Positions 1-11,880 of a stretch of DNA of 64,000 nucleotides are shown here, in pieces. Every line of letters begins with the position of its first letter. Position 1 is the stretch's first letter. The translations under genes and the position numbers were made by a program. The DNA is taken from assembly GCA_947095535.1 (NCBI GenBank), contig OX352772.1:319558018-319622017 (forward strand). The letters run 5' to 3'. The DNA comes from Poecilobothrus nobilitatus. Taxonomy: Eukaryota; Arthropoda; Insecta; Diptera; Dolichopodidae. The notes under the pieces are model-generated. The model had not been told where the DNA came from, made no database searches, and was given only the letters and a program-made list of their open reading frames with translations.

Positions 1-1065
1 TAAGATCTCATTTACTGTATATTAAATAGCTAATTCAATATCTTACTTATGTTACCAAAAAGAAAAATTATTTTCTCATAATATACTGTTATATAATATT
101 ATAAAAATGACTAATGACATTTACAAAACACTTTTCCTTTTATTTTTCTTATGGTAGGTATATATAGAAATTCCCTATTCCCGTTCTTCCAACTTTTTTT
201 TCCTATGTATTATTTTCTTAAAATATATTATATCTATTCTAGTAGTGTGTAGGACTAGTGTTGGCTGAGGACTGTAATTTATTTCAATATTTTAAAGAAA
301 AATCAAAGAGAAAAAACAAAATATTATATAATTTATGTTGTATTGATTTTACGCCTATAAAATATTCCTTCCTCTATGATTATGCGGTGTGTACCATATG
401 ACGAAAGTTTACTATATTATATATTATTATATGTATTGTAGAAGTATGTATATCGAATAAAGGTTTCTGTTGGGTTTTCCAAAAAAAAAATCAGAAAATT
501 ACAAACATTTATGACTTTTTTTTTTTTTTTTATTATTATTGTTCTTCTGTTATTTTTCAGGGTATCGTTAAAAAAAATTATTTTTTTTTTTTTTATTTTT
601 AAAAAAAGATTATGACGTTAAAAATGACAGAGAAAAATATGGTTAGAGAAAAATAACAGTTTAAGATGATGGTTATATAATAAGAAAAAATTTAAAAGAG
701 CACAACAACCAAATAGGAAATAAAGAAATAAAAAATGTTAAGAATAAAAATTTGATTATATATTATTAGAAAATGACGTATACAAGGAGTACAAAAATTT
801 AAATTATGGGTATTGAATCCTAAATAATTCTGAAAATTTTGCAAATTAGTGAATATTTAAATGAAAACTTGAAAAAAGATTTATTTGTGTTTTAAAAGTA
901 TTGTATGAGTATCATATTTAGTGTAAAGGTGTTTAGTATGATTTTAAGTATTTAAGATAATTTTTTTTAATATTTTCAGTTAGTTATTTTTTTTTTTTTG
1001 TTATTTAAAAATGAAAAAACGATATGTATATTAATATTAATAACATAATATAATGTATGCATTAT
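1..1065. other. Non-coding AT-rich stretch
   Basis: I see no gene. The stretch is dominated by A and T runs and stops in all frames. No dispersed repeat shared with the rest of the window was recognised here. Confidence 0.6.
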
Positions 1066-1328
1066 GTTTTATTTTATTTTTTATTTCTTCCCACTTCTTT
1101 GAGGAGCATAGGGCATCCACTAAGTCATTTTTTATTCATATTTGTAGGTATATACTTCAGTTTCTGGAATGGAATCATTAATTTCAATAAGCCGTATAGA
1201 TTTCTTTATTTCTACGCCATCTATTATCTTATACAAGAATTAGTATTTATTATTATTTTCTTATAATACGCCGCAGCCGTTTTCGAATGAAAGGTCAGCA
1301 TCTTAACTACTACACCATTGGCGGCATT
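1066..1328 (-). mobile_element. tRNA-headed SINE (SINE-C)
   Basis: Read on the minus strand, the first 60 or so bases look like a shortened tRNA. GCCGC at the start pairs with GCGGC near the end of the head. An A-box-like TGGTGTAGTAGTTAAGATG follows, then a CTTTCAT anticodon-loop-like segment (TTC, as in tRNA-Glu), then a T-loop-like TTCGAAA. The anticodon 3' arm and the 5' side of the T stem seem deleted, so this is not a working tRNA. About 180 bp of unrelated body follow, including GGATGCCCTATGCTCCTC, and the element ends in an AAATAAAATAAAA simple tail. Head, body and A-rich tail in this order are the usual plan of a tRNA-derived SINE mobilised by a LINE. The body is not one I can name. 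The short open frame on the plus strand across this element is incidental. Confidence 0.45.
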
Positions 1329-1474
1329 ATGTAGAATGTTTATTTTTTTCAAATTATTTTCTATGAAATTAAATAAATTAAAATTAATTTCCACTGTTTT
1401 AAATATTTACTCGGTTATACTATAATTCGATTAGCTCCCAGTATGCAATTTTCTTCAAACTTTGCACAAATAGC

Positions 1475-1826
1475 CTTTCAAAGTTCAATTTTATGCTTTG
1501 TATTTTTTATGATATTATTTGAACTAAGAGAACTTTTATTAACATTTTATGCTTATTTCAAGTATCTTTTCTTTCTAAATCTGATTTTCTGATTTTCTTC
1601 TATCTGATTTTCTTTCTAAAAGCATTCATAATTTGATGAAAAGTTCAATTAGTTTAGTTGCAAAAAAATAGAAAAATACCCAAAAAAAAAAATAGTTTTT
1701 TTTTTAGAGTATCTTTTTGTGTATATTTTTAGAAACCTTTGAGAAATTTTGTCTTATATGAAAAGGCTATATCTTATTTCGAGAGATATGATAAAAAATA
1801 CAAAGCATAAAATTAAACTTTGAAAG
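1475..1826. repeat. Long inverted repeat, about 40-bp arms
   Basis: The arm at 1475-1514 (beginning CTTTCAAAGTTCAATTTTAT) reappears inverted at 1788-1826 with only two visible mismatches over about 40 bp. The loop is about 270 bp and holds no coding sequence. This could be a MITE or the remains of a fold-back element. No convincing target-site duplication is visible. Confidence 0.6.
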
Positions 1827-2464
1827 AATATTAGACCCCTTTAGTGATGTCATTGGGAACCCGTACACTGATAAAATATGTTTATTCATACCTAAGCATA
1901 TTTATGCAAAATAGAAAAAAATCGGGCGTGGGAGAAAAACTAAAGTATAACAAAATACTCTTATATCTTAAAAAAGTATCGTTACTTAAATACGTATATG
2001 TATTTCTAAATAGAAAAATCACGACATATTTTAAAAAAGATTCATTGAAATAATCTTTTCATATATACCTAAACATCTTTAATACTTCTTTCAATAAAGT
2101 CACAAAATCTATAGTATATTTTTTTTATTTGAATTTTAACTATATTAAAAATGATTTGGTATAACGTAATTTTAAACATTAAATTTTTAAATAGTTATTT
2201 AATATTAAATGTGATTTAATTTAAAATGTATCACGGAAAGAATTTTTCATTTGAGTTGAATCACGCAAATTTATTCAGAAATTTCACCAAATTAATGTAG
2301 GTATTTAGTCTATTCAGATTATTCTTGTCTTGTAGACCTTAAACATTTAATTAAAATTATAAATAGTAACAAATTTTTCTTTTAAGTAAATACATAATAC
2401 CAATGTAACATTTTTTACCATATTTATTTTTTTCTTATTTTCCTTTTCAATTGAAAACAAAAAT
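1827..2464. other. Non-coding AT-rich stretch
   Basis: No gene or named repeat recognised. The short open frame at 1844-2053 has no recognisable motif. Confidence 0.55.
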
Positions 2465-2597
2465 TAATTTCATTTTGGTTTAAAATTAGTCAAGCAGTAT
2501 ATTGGTGACCGAATGGTTAAGCACGTGACTTATTTAATTTCATTCTGATTTAAAATTAATGAGGAACCTTGGTGGCCGGGTGATTGAATACGTGGCT
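2465..2597 (+). repeat. Tandem duplication of a SINE head with its 5' flank
   Basis: Two diverged units about 70 bp apart both begin TAATTTCATT. Both run through a TTTAAAATTA segment into a tRNA-like GGTGRCCGRRTGRTTRARTACGTG head. The second unit continues into the SINE body, the first does not. A duplication after SINE insertion explains this. Confidence 0.5.
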
Positions 2598-2712
2598 CAA
2601 ATCCTGCAGCGTGTAGCAAGTTTTATTAATTGAAAATGAATCCTCCTTGATACCAAATTTAATGTAAATAACATAAATCGGCCTTAACAGTCCCGATGAT
2701 TTAGTAATATTA
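2567..2712 (+). mobile_element. SINE-A copy 1
   Basis: The head GGTGGCCGGGTGATTGAATACG leads to a B-box-like CAAATCCTGC. The body follows (AGTTTTATTAATTGAAAA, then AATCCTCCTTGATACC) and the tail contains CGGCCTTAACAG, GATGATTTAGTAATATTA. The same body and tail, inverted, occur at 18624-18900 and 26668-26887. That makes it a dispersed family with tRNA-like internal promoter boxes, as in tRNA-derived SINEs. This copy is diverged in both boxes. Confidence 0.6.
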
Positions 2713-3879
2713 CAATATCCAATGTGATTTGTAATTTAAAAAAAAAAAATGAATAAATAAAATAAATGAAATTTGTCGTAATATCCTTTAAAAAGAACTG
2801 AATAAATTGGGTATTCAATAATCATATAATTTACAAAAATCAGACTATGCTTGAAATGAAAGAAAATTGAAAACAAAACTTTTCTTTAAATTTTTATCAC
2901 TATTTTAAAAGTGTAAATTTAGTATAATTAGAAATAGGTTAATTTACTTCTAAAAGAAAAACTAAAAATAACTTTTATTTTTGTGTAAAATTATTATAAT
3001 TTTTATTTGTTTTGTTTTTTTTTTTTCTTTTTTTTTTGTTCTGAAAACTTACTAAATAAAGTTTCAATGACTTAACCACAAATCTTAAACATGAGTTCAT
3101 CACTTTTATTTTAACAAATTGAATGGACTTTTTAATAAATGAATTTAAAAATAAAAAAAAAAAAACAAACTTTTTTAATTAATTGAAATCGTACACACAA
3201 AAAGTAGAACTCACAGATTTCAAGAGGGGCAAATTTCTGTTTAATATTATATTATATTTATATTTCTTTTACCCTTAACATAGTTTGTGGTTAAAACTGT
3301 TAAATACATTTTTCTGTATTATTTAATTTTTTTTTTTCTTATAAACCAAAATGTAAAGTATATTGATTTTGTGTACTAAAGTCATAAACTGTCTGCTCCT
3401 CTGTCAATTTTAATTAGCATAATATTTTATTCAAATATTTTATTTTTTATTTTTAGATAAATTGTTTGGTGTTAAACTCCTTGAAAAATTCCATATTGAT
3501 AGAAAAGTTCGCTTTGATTCTATATATGGGGATTCTATAGCGAATTCTTAATGATTCCTATAAAGTCGTTTCAACATCTAGATACAACATACATAATGCC
3601 GGAGTATAATGCATACATTTGGAGTTATGCCTCTCAAATAGCGCTGAGATTTATCGATGCTATTTACATTGCAGAGATATTTAACTTTTTAAGAAGCCTA
3701 TAGTGTTACCTCAAAGCTCATTCCACTCAGTTATCGCCATACAGTTGGGTTATTGTCCATGTTTTTTAGATATCTAGTAGGGATAAAAACCAAATCTAAA
3801 AAAATAAAACTGTTGCCTCAGCTCAAAAGATACCACATACCATCAGATGCCCACCCCCTTTACTTTAGAACTTGTAAAA
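2713..3879. other. Non-coding stretch, right part less AT-rich
   Basis: No gene. From about 3480 the base composition is more mixed and may belong to the same decayed element as the RT-like fragment that follows, but I could not align it to anything. Confidence 0.4.
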
Positions 3880-4300
3880 TGGTCTAACACAGCATATGAA
3901 AATTCGTTTTGTCATGCACACATCTCGGATAGTAAATCGTATGCAATTTCATGTATTCCCTAAAGTTGGCAACTTATAGTTAAATGTGTGTGCTGCAGTA
4001 AATTTTAAGAAGATCATTAATATCATTCATCAAAATCTCCCTCCGAATTTTCCCACTCCTGCTCCATAATTCTAAATTTCTTAACTCCCATTTCTACAAG
4101 ATCCATTTCTTTCCACATTTTTATCCTTAAAAACAAATTGTACAATTGTATCTAAAGTCTCATCTTATAAAATTTGATTTTAAAGGGATGGTTTTGGTTG
4201 AATAAAGTTCAACATTATCTTGCAGAACAACGTACATTCCTCTGGTTTACTTTTGAAGTGTTACATCGACCCTCGTAGATCTTAGAACCTGTGATCTTAA
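3880..4300 (+). pseudogene. Decayed Penelope-like RT fragment, copy 1
   Basis: This stretch matches 21262-21610 at the DNA level in several blocks: CTAAAGTT near 3960, then AATTTTAAGAAGATCATTAATATC, then GGTTTTGGTTGAATAAAGTTCAACA near 4195. Stops and indels break every frame, so alone it would be unreadable. Its identity rests on the better copy at 21262, where a peptide resembling the Penelope-type reverse transcriptase core can be read. Confidence 0.35.
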
Positions 4301-5708
4301 AGGCTTTAATTATAAAATCTTTCAATTTATTAATATAAATAAAATCTGATCTTGAAGACAATCAAAAATAATTTTTTTTTTAACTCGAAGCTACTAAGCA
4401 TTTTCATTACTTTGGTAACAAAATATTGAAAATATGTTTGTAAATCTTGTTAGTTTATCTAAAGATTTTTAAGGATCACGTTTAAAATTATAATTTTTAA
4501 AAATATTTTTTTAATTTTTTCTATTTTCTATTTTTTTTTATTTTCTTTATAGACTTTAATTTATTTTAAAAATACTATGACATCGAATAAGAGCAGCTAC
4601 TGGAGCAGTTATAAAAATATATCGTTATTGAGGTAACGGTAATAATTCTAATTTTTATTAGGTATTTTTTTTTTAACAATTTACTTATGTGAGCTTAAAA
4701 AATACGATTTATTTGTTTATTTCTTTTTTTTTTTTTAACTGAAAACCAACTTTAACAAAAAAAAAACCAAAAAAAAAAACAATAACAAAAACCTTATTAA
4801 AAATAAAAAATAAAAAAAAAAAATTAAATTCGAATTCACTTTAATGTGGTTAAAAAAACATCAGAGTTAAAATTATTCTCAATTTAACACTTTTTATTTA
4901 CTTACATTAAAATTTATATATGTATATTATATGTATAATACGTATGTGTGCGTTTTTTTTATTTAATTTTTTCACGATATAGTGTGTTCATGATGTGCTA
5001 TTTTTCAAAACCGCAAAATGTCGAAAGAGGCAAAAAATAAATAAATTTATATAATATTTAAATTTTTACCTATATATATTACACACATCTTGTACATATA
5101 TAGCTATTACATAATATATATTATATTATATAAAAAAAAAAGCATTGATTGTATAAAAAGTATATATGATATTAAATAACCGTCTAAAATATATAAGTAT
5201 GTGTATATATTATTGTGTTGTTATATGATTAAAAAACATTTTTGAGATTTTTTTTTTTTTTTGTAAAGTCAGTAATTTTATTTTATGTTCTAAAGTGCCG
5301 GTCTCACATCATTTATTCACCATAAATTGATAAGGAGTTATTTAATCCTGTGGTTTTTTGACGTATTTTAAATAATATTAAAATGAAAATTCCACAAATT
5401 GTAAGTAGTCAGACAAAAGGAAATATAAAATTAAAATGATAAAAGTGACTTAATGAATTATATGTGTAAAATGACAAATCTGTAAATATTGGTCCAGTAT
5501 CAGTGTATACTCAAATTTTTGTGTTATATAGATTTTTATTATTGACTAAAAAAATGGGAGAAAAACCTTATAGTATATACATTTTATGTTGACTAAAATA
5601 TTCTATATAGGTTTTAAATTTTATTATAGTTACAATATTGTGAATCTACAACATTTGTTCAGAATAGTAAAGAGAGTTTTTGCTATTAATACAAGACGCA
5701 TTGTATTT
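4301..5708. other. Non-coding AT-rich stretch
   Basis: No gene. Long A and T runs and TA-rich simple sequence around 4915-5225. Nothing else recognised. Confidence 0.6.
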
Positions 5709-6027
5709 TTATACCCGTATGAACTATGTTCAAGGGTATAATAAATTTGGCATTACATTTGTGATACCTTAAAGGCGTCGAGCTAGATATAGTGTCAAAG
5801 GTATGGATCGGCTCAGAATCGAATTCTGAGTTGATTAAGCCATGCACATCGTCCGTCCGTCCGCACGATAACTTAAAAAATAAAAGAGCTAGGAGGTTGA
5901 AATTTTTTTTATGTCACTTTTGCAAAATTGTTAGTTCTGCTATTTAATTTCAGCATTCTTTCTTTACATGGAAATAACTCAGTATCTATTCAAGCTAGGT
6001 ATCTGAAATTTTGCACTCTTCCTCGTT
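5709..6027 (+). mobile_element. Helentron-like element, family 1, short copy (1a)
   Basis: The 5' end TTATACCCGTATGAAC folds into a hairpin: outer arms TTATACCC/GGGTATAA and inner arms GAAC/GTTC. A second inverted repeat CTCAGAAT/AATTCTGAG and a GTCC-rich microsatellite (TCGTCCGTCCGTCC) follow within about 150 bp. The copy ends CACTCTTCCTCGTT. Compared with the longer copies the central tandem units, the 3' inverted sub-terminal repeat and the 3' hairpin are missing, so it is internally deleted. The order of parts matches what is known of Drosophila DINE-1 (INE-1) elements, non-autonomous Helitron relatives. No coding capacity. Confidence 0.65.
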
Positions 6028-7153
6028 CTTTTCTAATTTGAAATAACTTCTCATTTCTGATTGTCTCGTTTCGTCTGAGCCTCCTAGTTGTTTAATATCT
6101 TGATAAATTGTAATTTATTTCATATCTTTATAGTATCTTTTAGCATATAAATAAGTAATTTTTTGGCAAGATAATTTCAACTATTAATATGGGTTTTTTT
6201 CAATTACACCTTTTAAGAAAAGTTTGAAGAGAATTTCTTTAGAAGACATAACGTTTAAATATAATTGTTTTTACCATTTTGCAGTATTTACCGTTAAAAG
6301 TAAACTAATTATCCCAGAAATTATAATAATATTATTACCTAGTCACTATTAGATGACACAAAAATGAAAACAATGGTCATTTTTTAATTTTTTCTCTAAC
6401 TGAACTACCGCAAGTACAGGTATTTTTAATATGTAAAAAAAAAAAAAAAACAAGTTATTCACATAAAACTTTTATAATTAATTTTTTATACTTAGATTTT
6501 GAAAATTAACGACAGTTTATTTGTAATTAAAAAATAGATAGCTTTTTTATGGTTTAACCTTTTTTAATTTTTTTTTATATAAGTACCGAGTTTATAATAT
6601 GACTTATGAGCAATTTATATATTTAAGTTTAAAAAAAATTATTAGTGTTTAAATTTTAAAATAAAGCGTTAGATTATTTCTTTAATTTCTAATTATTTTT
6701 TTTTGATTTAAAGTTACTTAATTGCGTTTATTTGCTTTCTTAGTCACTAATATTAATCATTATACTTTATTTTTAGCATTGTTTTTAGAATTTTAAAATT
6801 TTTAAATTAATTTACAGTTTTTGTTCGTTTAAAGTTCTTTTGAATTCGTTGATCAAATGTTAAAAATAAAATTGAAAAAAAAAAAACTTTTTTAATTTTC
6901 TTTTTTTTAGTGAATATGAAAAGTTAGATATAGGGTACTATTATTTTGATATTGTAATAATCCAATCCAAATTATACGAAGTTTTTAGTGTAGCTGAAAG
7001 TTCAACTAATATAATTTTCAAATAGCAAATTGGGTTCGTTTTTTTTTTTTTATAAATTAAGTATCTAAATTTATTTTAAAATCGCAAATTATATTAGTTT
7101 TGTTTAGCAGTATTCTTTGGTATTGAGATGCTTGATTATCAACCATTTTTCGG
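6028..7153. other. Non-coding AT-rich stretch
   Basis: No gene or dispersed repeat recognised; poly(A) and poly(T) tracts throughout. Confidence 0.6.
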
Positions 7154-7230
7154 TAACCGGAAATAATGCCGAATCGACTTTATTTGCCTTCCGATGCGGA
7201 ATTCCGAAATCACGAATTTTAAAAATTTGT
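7154..7230 (+). repeat. Partial MITE copy
   Basis: The segment TAACCGGAAATAATGCC, then TCGACTTTATTT and CCTTCC, matches in order the left half of the MITE at 7804-7959. The right end is missing. A short open frame crosses it but shows no motif. Confidence 0.45.
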
Positions 7231-7383
7231 ATTTATTACCACTTTAAAATGAAAGTAAAGTCGAATCCACGTAATTTCCGTTTTCCCAATGTTTCATATT
7301 TTTTTCTGATTTTGATATTAGTGATATATGAGAGATTTTTGTTGAAGTATGTATGCATGTAAAAAATAATTAGTAGGGAGAGT

Positions 7384-7789
7384 TGGATACGAAATCAGAG
7401 TATTCCCTTTTTCAAGAACAAATATATAAATACTCTGGAAAAACATGCTCTAAAATTTCAGAATTCCTCCTCCTAATTTCAGAATTTTTTTTTCGTGTAT
7501 ATTCAAAATGTGTTATTTATTTTTTTTTTTTTGTATTTATTATTTTATTTATTTCCAATATAATTTCTAAGAACTTGAATATTTTGTAGATATTGACACC
7601 AGTGGACGTGTGTTCCAATCGCGCAGTGAAGCACATGTCTGTGAGTTCTCGACAGCCCCCCGACTACTTAACGCGACTGTCTCATCCAGCTCTCTGTCTC
7701 CAGAATATGGAAAATAAATGTATAGTTGTTGAAAAGATTCGTATTTTATTATCGGTTTTGTTAAGAGATTAAAATTTATTGTCTAACAT
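7384..7789 (+). repeat. Possible solo LTR with GC-rich island
   Basis: A purine run GTAGGGAGAG at 7374-7383 precedes TTGGATACG. At 7595-7700 the composition turns strikingly GC-rich for this window (GACAGCCCCCCGACTAC, AACGCGACTGTC). AATAAA follows near 7713 and the stretch can be closed at TCTAACA. A polypurine tract, a GC-richer R-like region, a polyadenylation signal and a CA end fit an LTR. I found no partner LTR, primer-binding site or target duplication, so it remains a guess. Confidence 0.3.
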
Positions 7790-7803
7790 TTATTATTTTA
7801 TGA

Positions 7804-7959
7804 TGACCGGAAATAGTGCCCCTCAAACAATAAACTCAAATTGCCATTCGACTTTATTTTCTTTCCAATTTCGGTATTATTTCCTTTTCAAAACGGTAAT
7901 AAGGCCGAATTCTCAAAATCCCCGGTTTTTCTAATCGGAAAGGGTATTATTATCGGTCA
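7804..7959. mobile_element. MITE with 18-bp terminal inverted repeats
   Basis: The left end TGACCGGAAATAGTGCCC is the inverse of the right end GGGTATTATTATCGGTCA at about 14 of 18 positions. The element is about 156 bp with no coding capacity. Inside, CGGTATTATTTCC and ACGGTAATAAGGCCG echo the terminal sequence, so the whole element can fold. A partial second copy lies at 7154-7230. The superfamily is unknown. Confidence 0.5.
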
Positions 7960-10900
7960 GCCATTTTCTAGTTTTGACGTTCCTTAATTTTTTTTTTCAA
8001 TATATCTTCAACCTTTCCAATTATTTTCTTTGTAACACTTATCTATTGTGGATGTGTAGTTTGCAACGTGGCTTATTTCCTTCTTAAAATACTCTATTTT
8101 TAATTATAACCTCCAAAAAAAATTAATTTTTATTTAAAATTATTCGTAGATGAAAATATACTGTTTTAATTTTTTGTTTAATCCATCGAAATGTTGTATC
8201 GAGATGCAATAATTAATAATTAATTTTTATTATAATATATACATATATATACATACATATATGGATTTATATTAATATTTTATGAATATTTTTTTGATAC
8301 ATATATATATTTACATTATTCAAAATATCTGAATAGATATATATATTATATAAAATCGTCCTTAATTGCCAATTCGATTAGTTAAAACAAAAAAAAAAAA
8401 AATTTATATGACAAGCAGGCACAGAAATAAACATTAAAACACGAGCTCCTGATGTCAAAAATAATTTTTTTTTATTTTTCTGTTGTCATATTGTTGTTAT
8501 CGCTCAATAAATTTCGTTAAATTGACATTTGATATCTTTTTAATAAGTTTTATTGTTATTCTTTTTTTTTTTTTCCTGAATTTATTTTGTTTTTATTATG
8601 TTGTTATTTAATGTTTATTCTATTATAAATTTTTTTTGTTTTCGCAATTTTTCAATAATTTCCGTGGTCAAAAAAAAAATTATATTATTGGTTTTTCTGT
8701 ACATTATTAAGTGCCTATTAAGTAGAAAATATGCGAATTTGAAATAAAAAAAGAAAAAAACCGATAACTCTTATAAAAAAAAAAAAAAAAAATAGAAAAA
8801 AATAAAAAAGAGTAAAAAACAAACATGACAAACAAATGATGTTATACAAATTTACTGTTAAGTAGAACAAAAAGCACAAAAATGAAATAATAGAAAACGT
8901 AGTTAAGCTGTCTATCAAATAACACCTTCCGCTGATATCTTAACACCAATGATGGTTTTTTTTTTTTTGTTTTTGTTTGTTTGTATATATAATTTAAAGG
9001 TATTTACATTTTATAAAAAGAAGAAAAAAAAATGAATAAAAATCAACAAAAAAAGAAAAAAAAAAATTTAGATAAAAAATTGCTGAAAAATATTTCAAAT
9101 TTCGTGTTAAAAAAAAAAAACAAAAAAAAATTGTGTTAGATTGATGGACGATGAACCAAAAATAAACTTTCCAATTAATTATTTTTCAGTTATCGCGCTT
9201 CATTTGTTTTTTTATTTTTTTTTTTGTTTCTTGACTTTTCATAATTATTTTGCCGTTCTTCAATTTTCTTTTTTTTTTTTTGTTTTTATTTTATTTGTGA
9301 TAGTACCATAACATGACCTTTACACAAGCAAATAATTTGGGTAAATTGTTTGATTTTGTTTAGAAGACGATGTGTTAATATAAATTATATAAATAAGAAA
9401 ATTATTTCAAGGTAAAGAAACTCAAAATATGTTTTACTAGATTAAAAATTAATTTGAATTCAGAATATTTATAGTTTGTTAAGATTATGAAAGAATAAAA
9501 TTTAACCAACCTTTAATTGAAAGAAAAATATAATAATTTAGTATCAATCAATTTTAATTTAATATAATGCGATGTAAATGATAATATCCGAAATTTTTAG
9601 TTTAATAAAATATTTTATTTTTAAAGCTTCCAGAGAATAGCTAGATAACAACTAGATAGAATATAGCTAGATAATGTAGATAGTTAATGAATAATATTAA
9701 AAATAATAACATATAATATTAATTAAAAGCTATAAAAACGAAATATAAATTGTATGAAATAAAAACAAAGATAATAATATTATATAAAAGTAAAATACAT
9801 AATATGTATGTATGTATTACATTTTACAGTATAAATTTTAGAATACTAACATAAAGAAATACCGTACAGAAATACCGTACATTTAAAGTTTACCTTCCTT
9901 TAATTATTCTGTTAGTTGCAATAAAGTTTTCTTTTGTTTTATGAAAAATCACTAGAATATTTCTGAAGATCGATCCTTTTAGTAGGCATTACTGTAGTTT
10001 TGAACAATTTGCATTACATTTAGTGCGTATCCATGTAGTTTCGTACAACATCATCATTATTCATTATTTTAATGACATAAAATCTTCAGATTTTATGGAA
10101 CCTTCCATATGGACTTTTAATGTAAGAAAAATCAACCTTTGTAAATAAGTTTTTATTTATTATTATAATTTATGATCATTTATTTATTTTTGAAGCAATT
10201 ATATGAATTTTTCCATCCTAGACATTAATATTATAGAAACAGAAAAAAAATATTATTTAAGTCTTCAAAATTTAATTTGATTAAAGTCACGTAGGTTTTT
10301 TTTGTTGAAATACCTGTTTGTTCCTGTAAAAAAGAAAAAAAAAGAAAAATAATGTTAAAAATGGCCAATTAGTATAGTAAATTTATTTTGAGGTGAATAA
10401 AATAAAGACACAAAATTATTATTTTTAATTTTTTTGTTTTTTTTTTTTTATCATAAGAAAAACGAAAATTGGTAGTTTATTTTGTTTTTCCTGATACCTA
10501 TTTTATATTTATTTTTTTTTTAGGTTAAAGAAAGTAAAAAACAAGAAAAATAGAAAAAAAGCAGCCCCTCGTTAGTAAAATAAAATACAAGGTTAGATAA
10601 AATTTGAGTAGTAATTAGTGAAATAAAACAAAAAAAAAAAATTATATAAGAAATTTATCTTTTAAAAAAACATAGATGTTTGTTTATACTTACATATATA
10701 TTTTTATATATATACAATTAAATTACAATAATACAAAAGAAATCTATCATGAAAATATTTACGGACTTCTGTTTTTTTTTTTTTTTTTGTAATAATTTTT
10801 TAACGCTTAGCCTTTATTTACCTCAAATTTTTATTTATGTATTTTTTTTTTTTTTTTTACTAAACCTTTTATATAGAGCTTAAACTTTTATATTTATGGT

Positions 10901-11205
10901 AAGTATATATACATATTTTTAATTAAAAATTTTGAAAATTAATTTTTATTAAAAATAAAATTCTAATAATAATGTTTTAATATAATTCTATGAAGAATTT
11001 ATTATGACGCATATTGTTTTAAATAACAGTATACCAATAACAGTATACAATTTAATTTTTTAAGAAACTTTTAGAAAAGGATATAATATTTCATGAAGGA
11101 AGAATTTATGAATACACATTATTAGTCTTATATTTTAAAAACAAAACTGTATTAAACCAATTATCTATTAAATTTTCCTTTAATTATTTACCAGTTTATT
11201 CCCCT
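7960..11205. other. Long non-coding AT-rich stretch
   Basis: No gene. There are many A and T tracts of ten or more bases, and imperfect TA/CATA simple sequence near 8230-8350 and 10690-10720. Open frames are short and encode only Phe/Lys-rich runs. Confidence 0.6.
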
Positions 11206-11375
11206 GCCTTATAAAAGTGACAGGGAAATTGCAGAAATTTTCCTTTTGAGGTGTGGCTGAAAATGTCATAAGGGGGAATTATTCTTAAGGCATATGTGAG
11301 GAATTTGAACCCACATTCAATGAGTATATACAAAGTTTTTAATAAGATCTTACCTACTTGGCGATCGAGACTTCC
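11206..11375 (-). mobile_element. SINE-B copy 1 (diverged)
   Basis: Plus-strand order: CAGGGAAATT, CCTTTTGAGGTGTGGCTGAAAATGTC, AAGGGGGAATTATTCTTA, then ATTTGAACCCACATTC. The same order is seen at 16048-16193 and 17365-17509. On the minus strand the GAACCC segment is the B-box end of a tRNA-like head. The A-box end is badly decayed here. Confidence 0.5.
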
Positions 11376-11519
11376 TAAATTTTCTTATATTTTAATCACA
11401 AAACAGTTATAAAATTAACACTCAAAACTTAAAAAAAAAATCGGTTGGGAAAATAGACAGTTTTGACAGTTTTAATTTCTTTGACTACAATTATATTTAT
11501 TTATTTATTTACTTATTTT

Positions 11520-11605
11520 CGTGCTTTCCGTACATATTATATGGCATGTGTACGGGTAGCAAAACAACCTTTTCCTTTCGGGTGTGGTTATATTTACAGC
11601 TTATT
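11520..11605 (-). repeat. SINE-B tail fragment
   Basis: CCTTTTCCTTTCGGGTGTGG followed by TTATATTTACAG resembles the tail segment of SINE-B (CCTTTCCTGTTCAGGCGTGG, CTGTAAATGTC). The head is absent. Confidence 0.35.
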
Positions 11606-11744
11606 ACAATGATTAGTTTTAATTCTTTAACGAAAAATAATTCATTTAACAAAGTAAAAAATTTTTAAACATAAAAGATAATTCATTCAACAAAAATTAT
11701 TTTATAAAACTAAAAAGGTAAATACATGAATTCATGTTCGTTGT

Positions 11745-11880
11745 CCAATGAGGGGGGGTTCACAATGCAGTCATCCTTTCCTGTTACAGCATGGGTCAGC
11801 GCACCACCACACCTCCATCACTAGTTTATTCAGTAAAACTGAGTAATGTGACAGAGCGACCCAGGCTCGCTATTCATTTG
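11745..11880. other. GC-richer island of unknown origin
   Basis: A run of six or seven G is followed by CAATGCAGTCATCCTTTCC, CACCACCACACCTCCATCAC and GACAGAGCGACCCAGGCTCG. The composition differs sharply from the surroundings. I see no open frame, tRNA-like box or terminal repeat. It may be a fragment of a mobile element. Confidence 0.3.
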
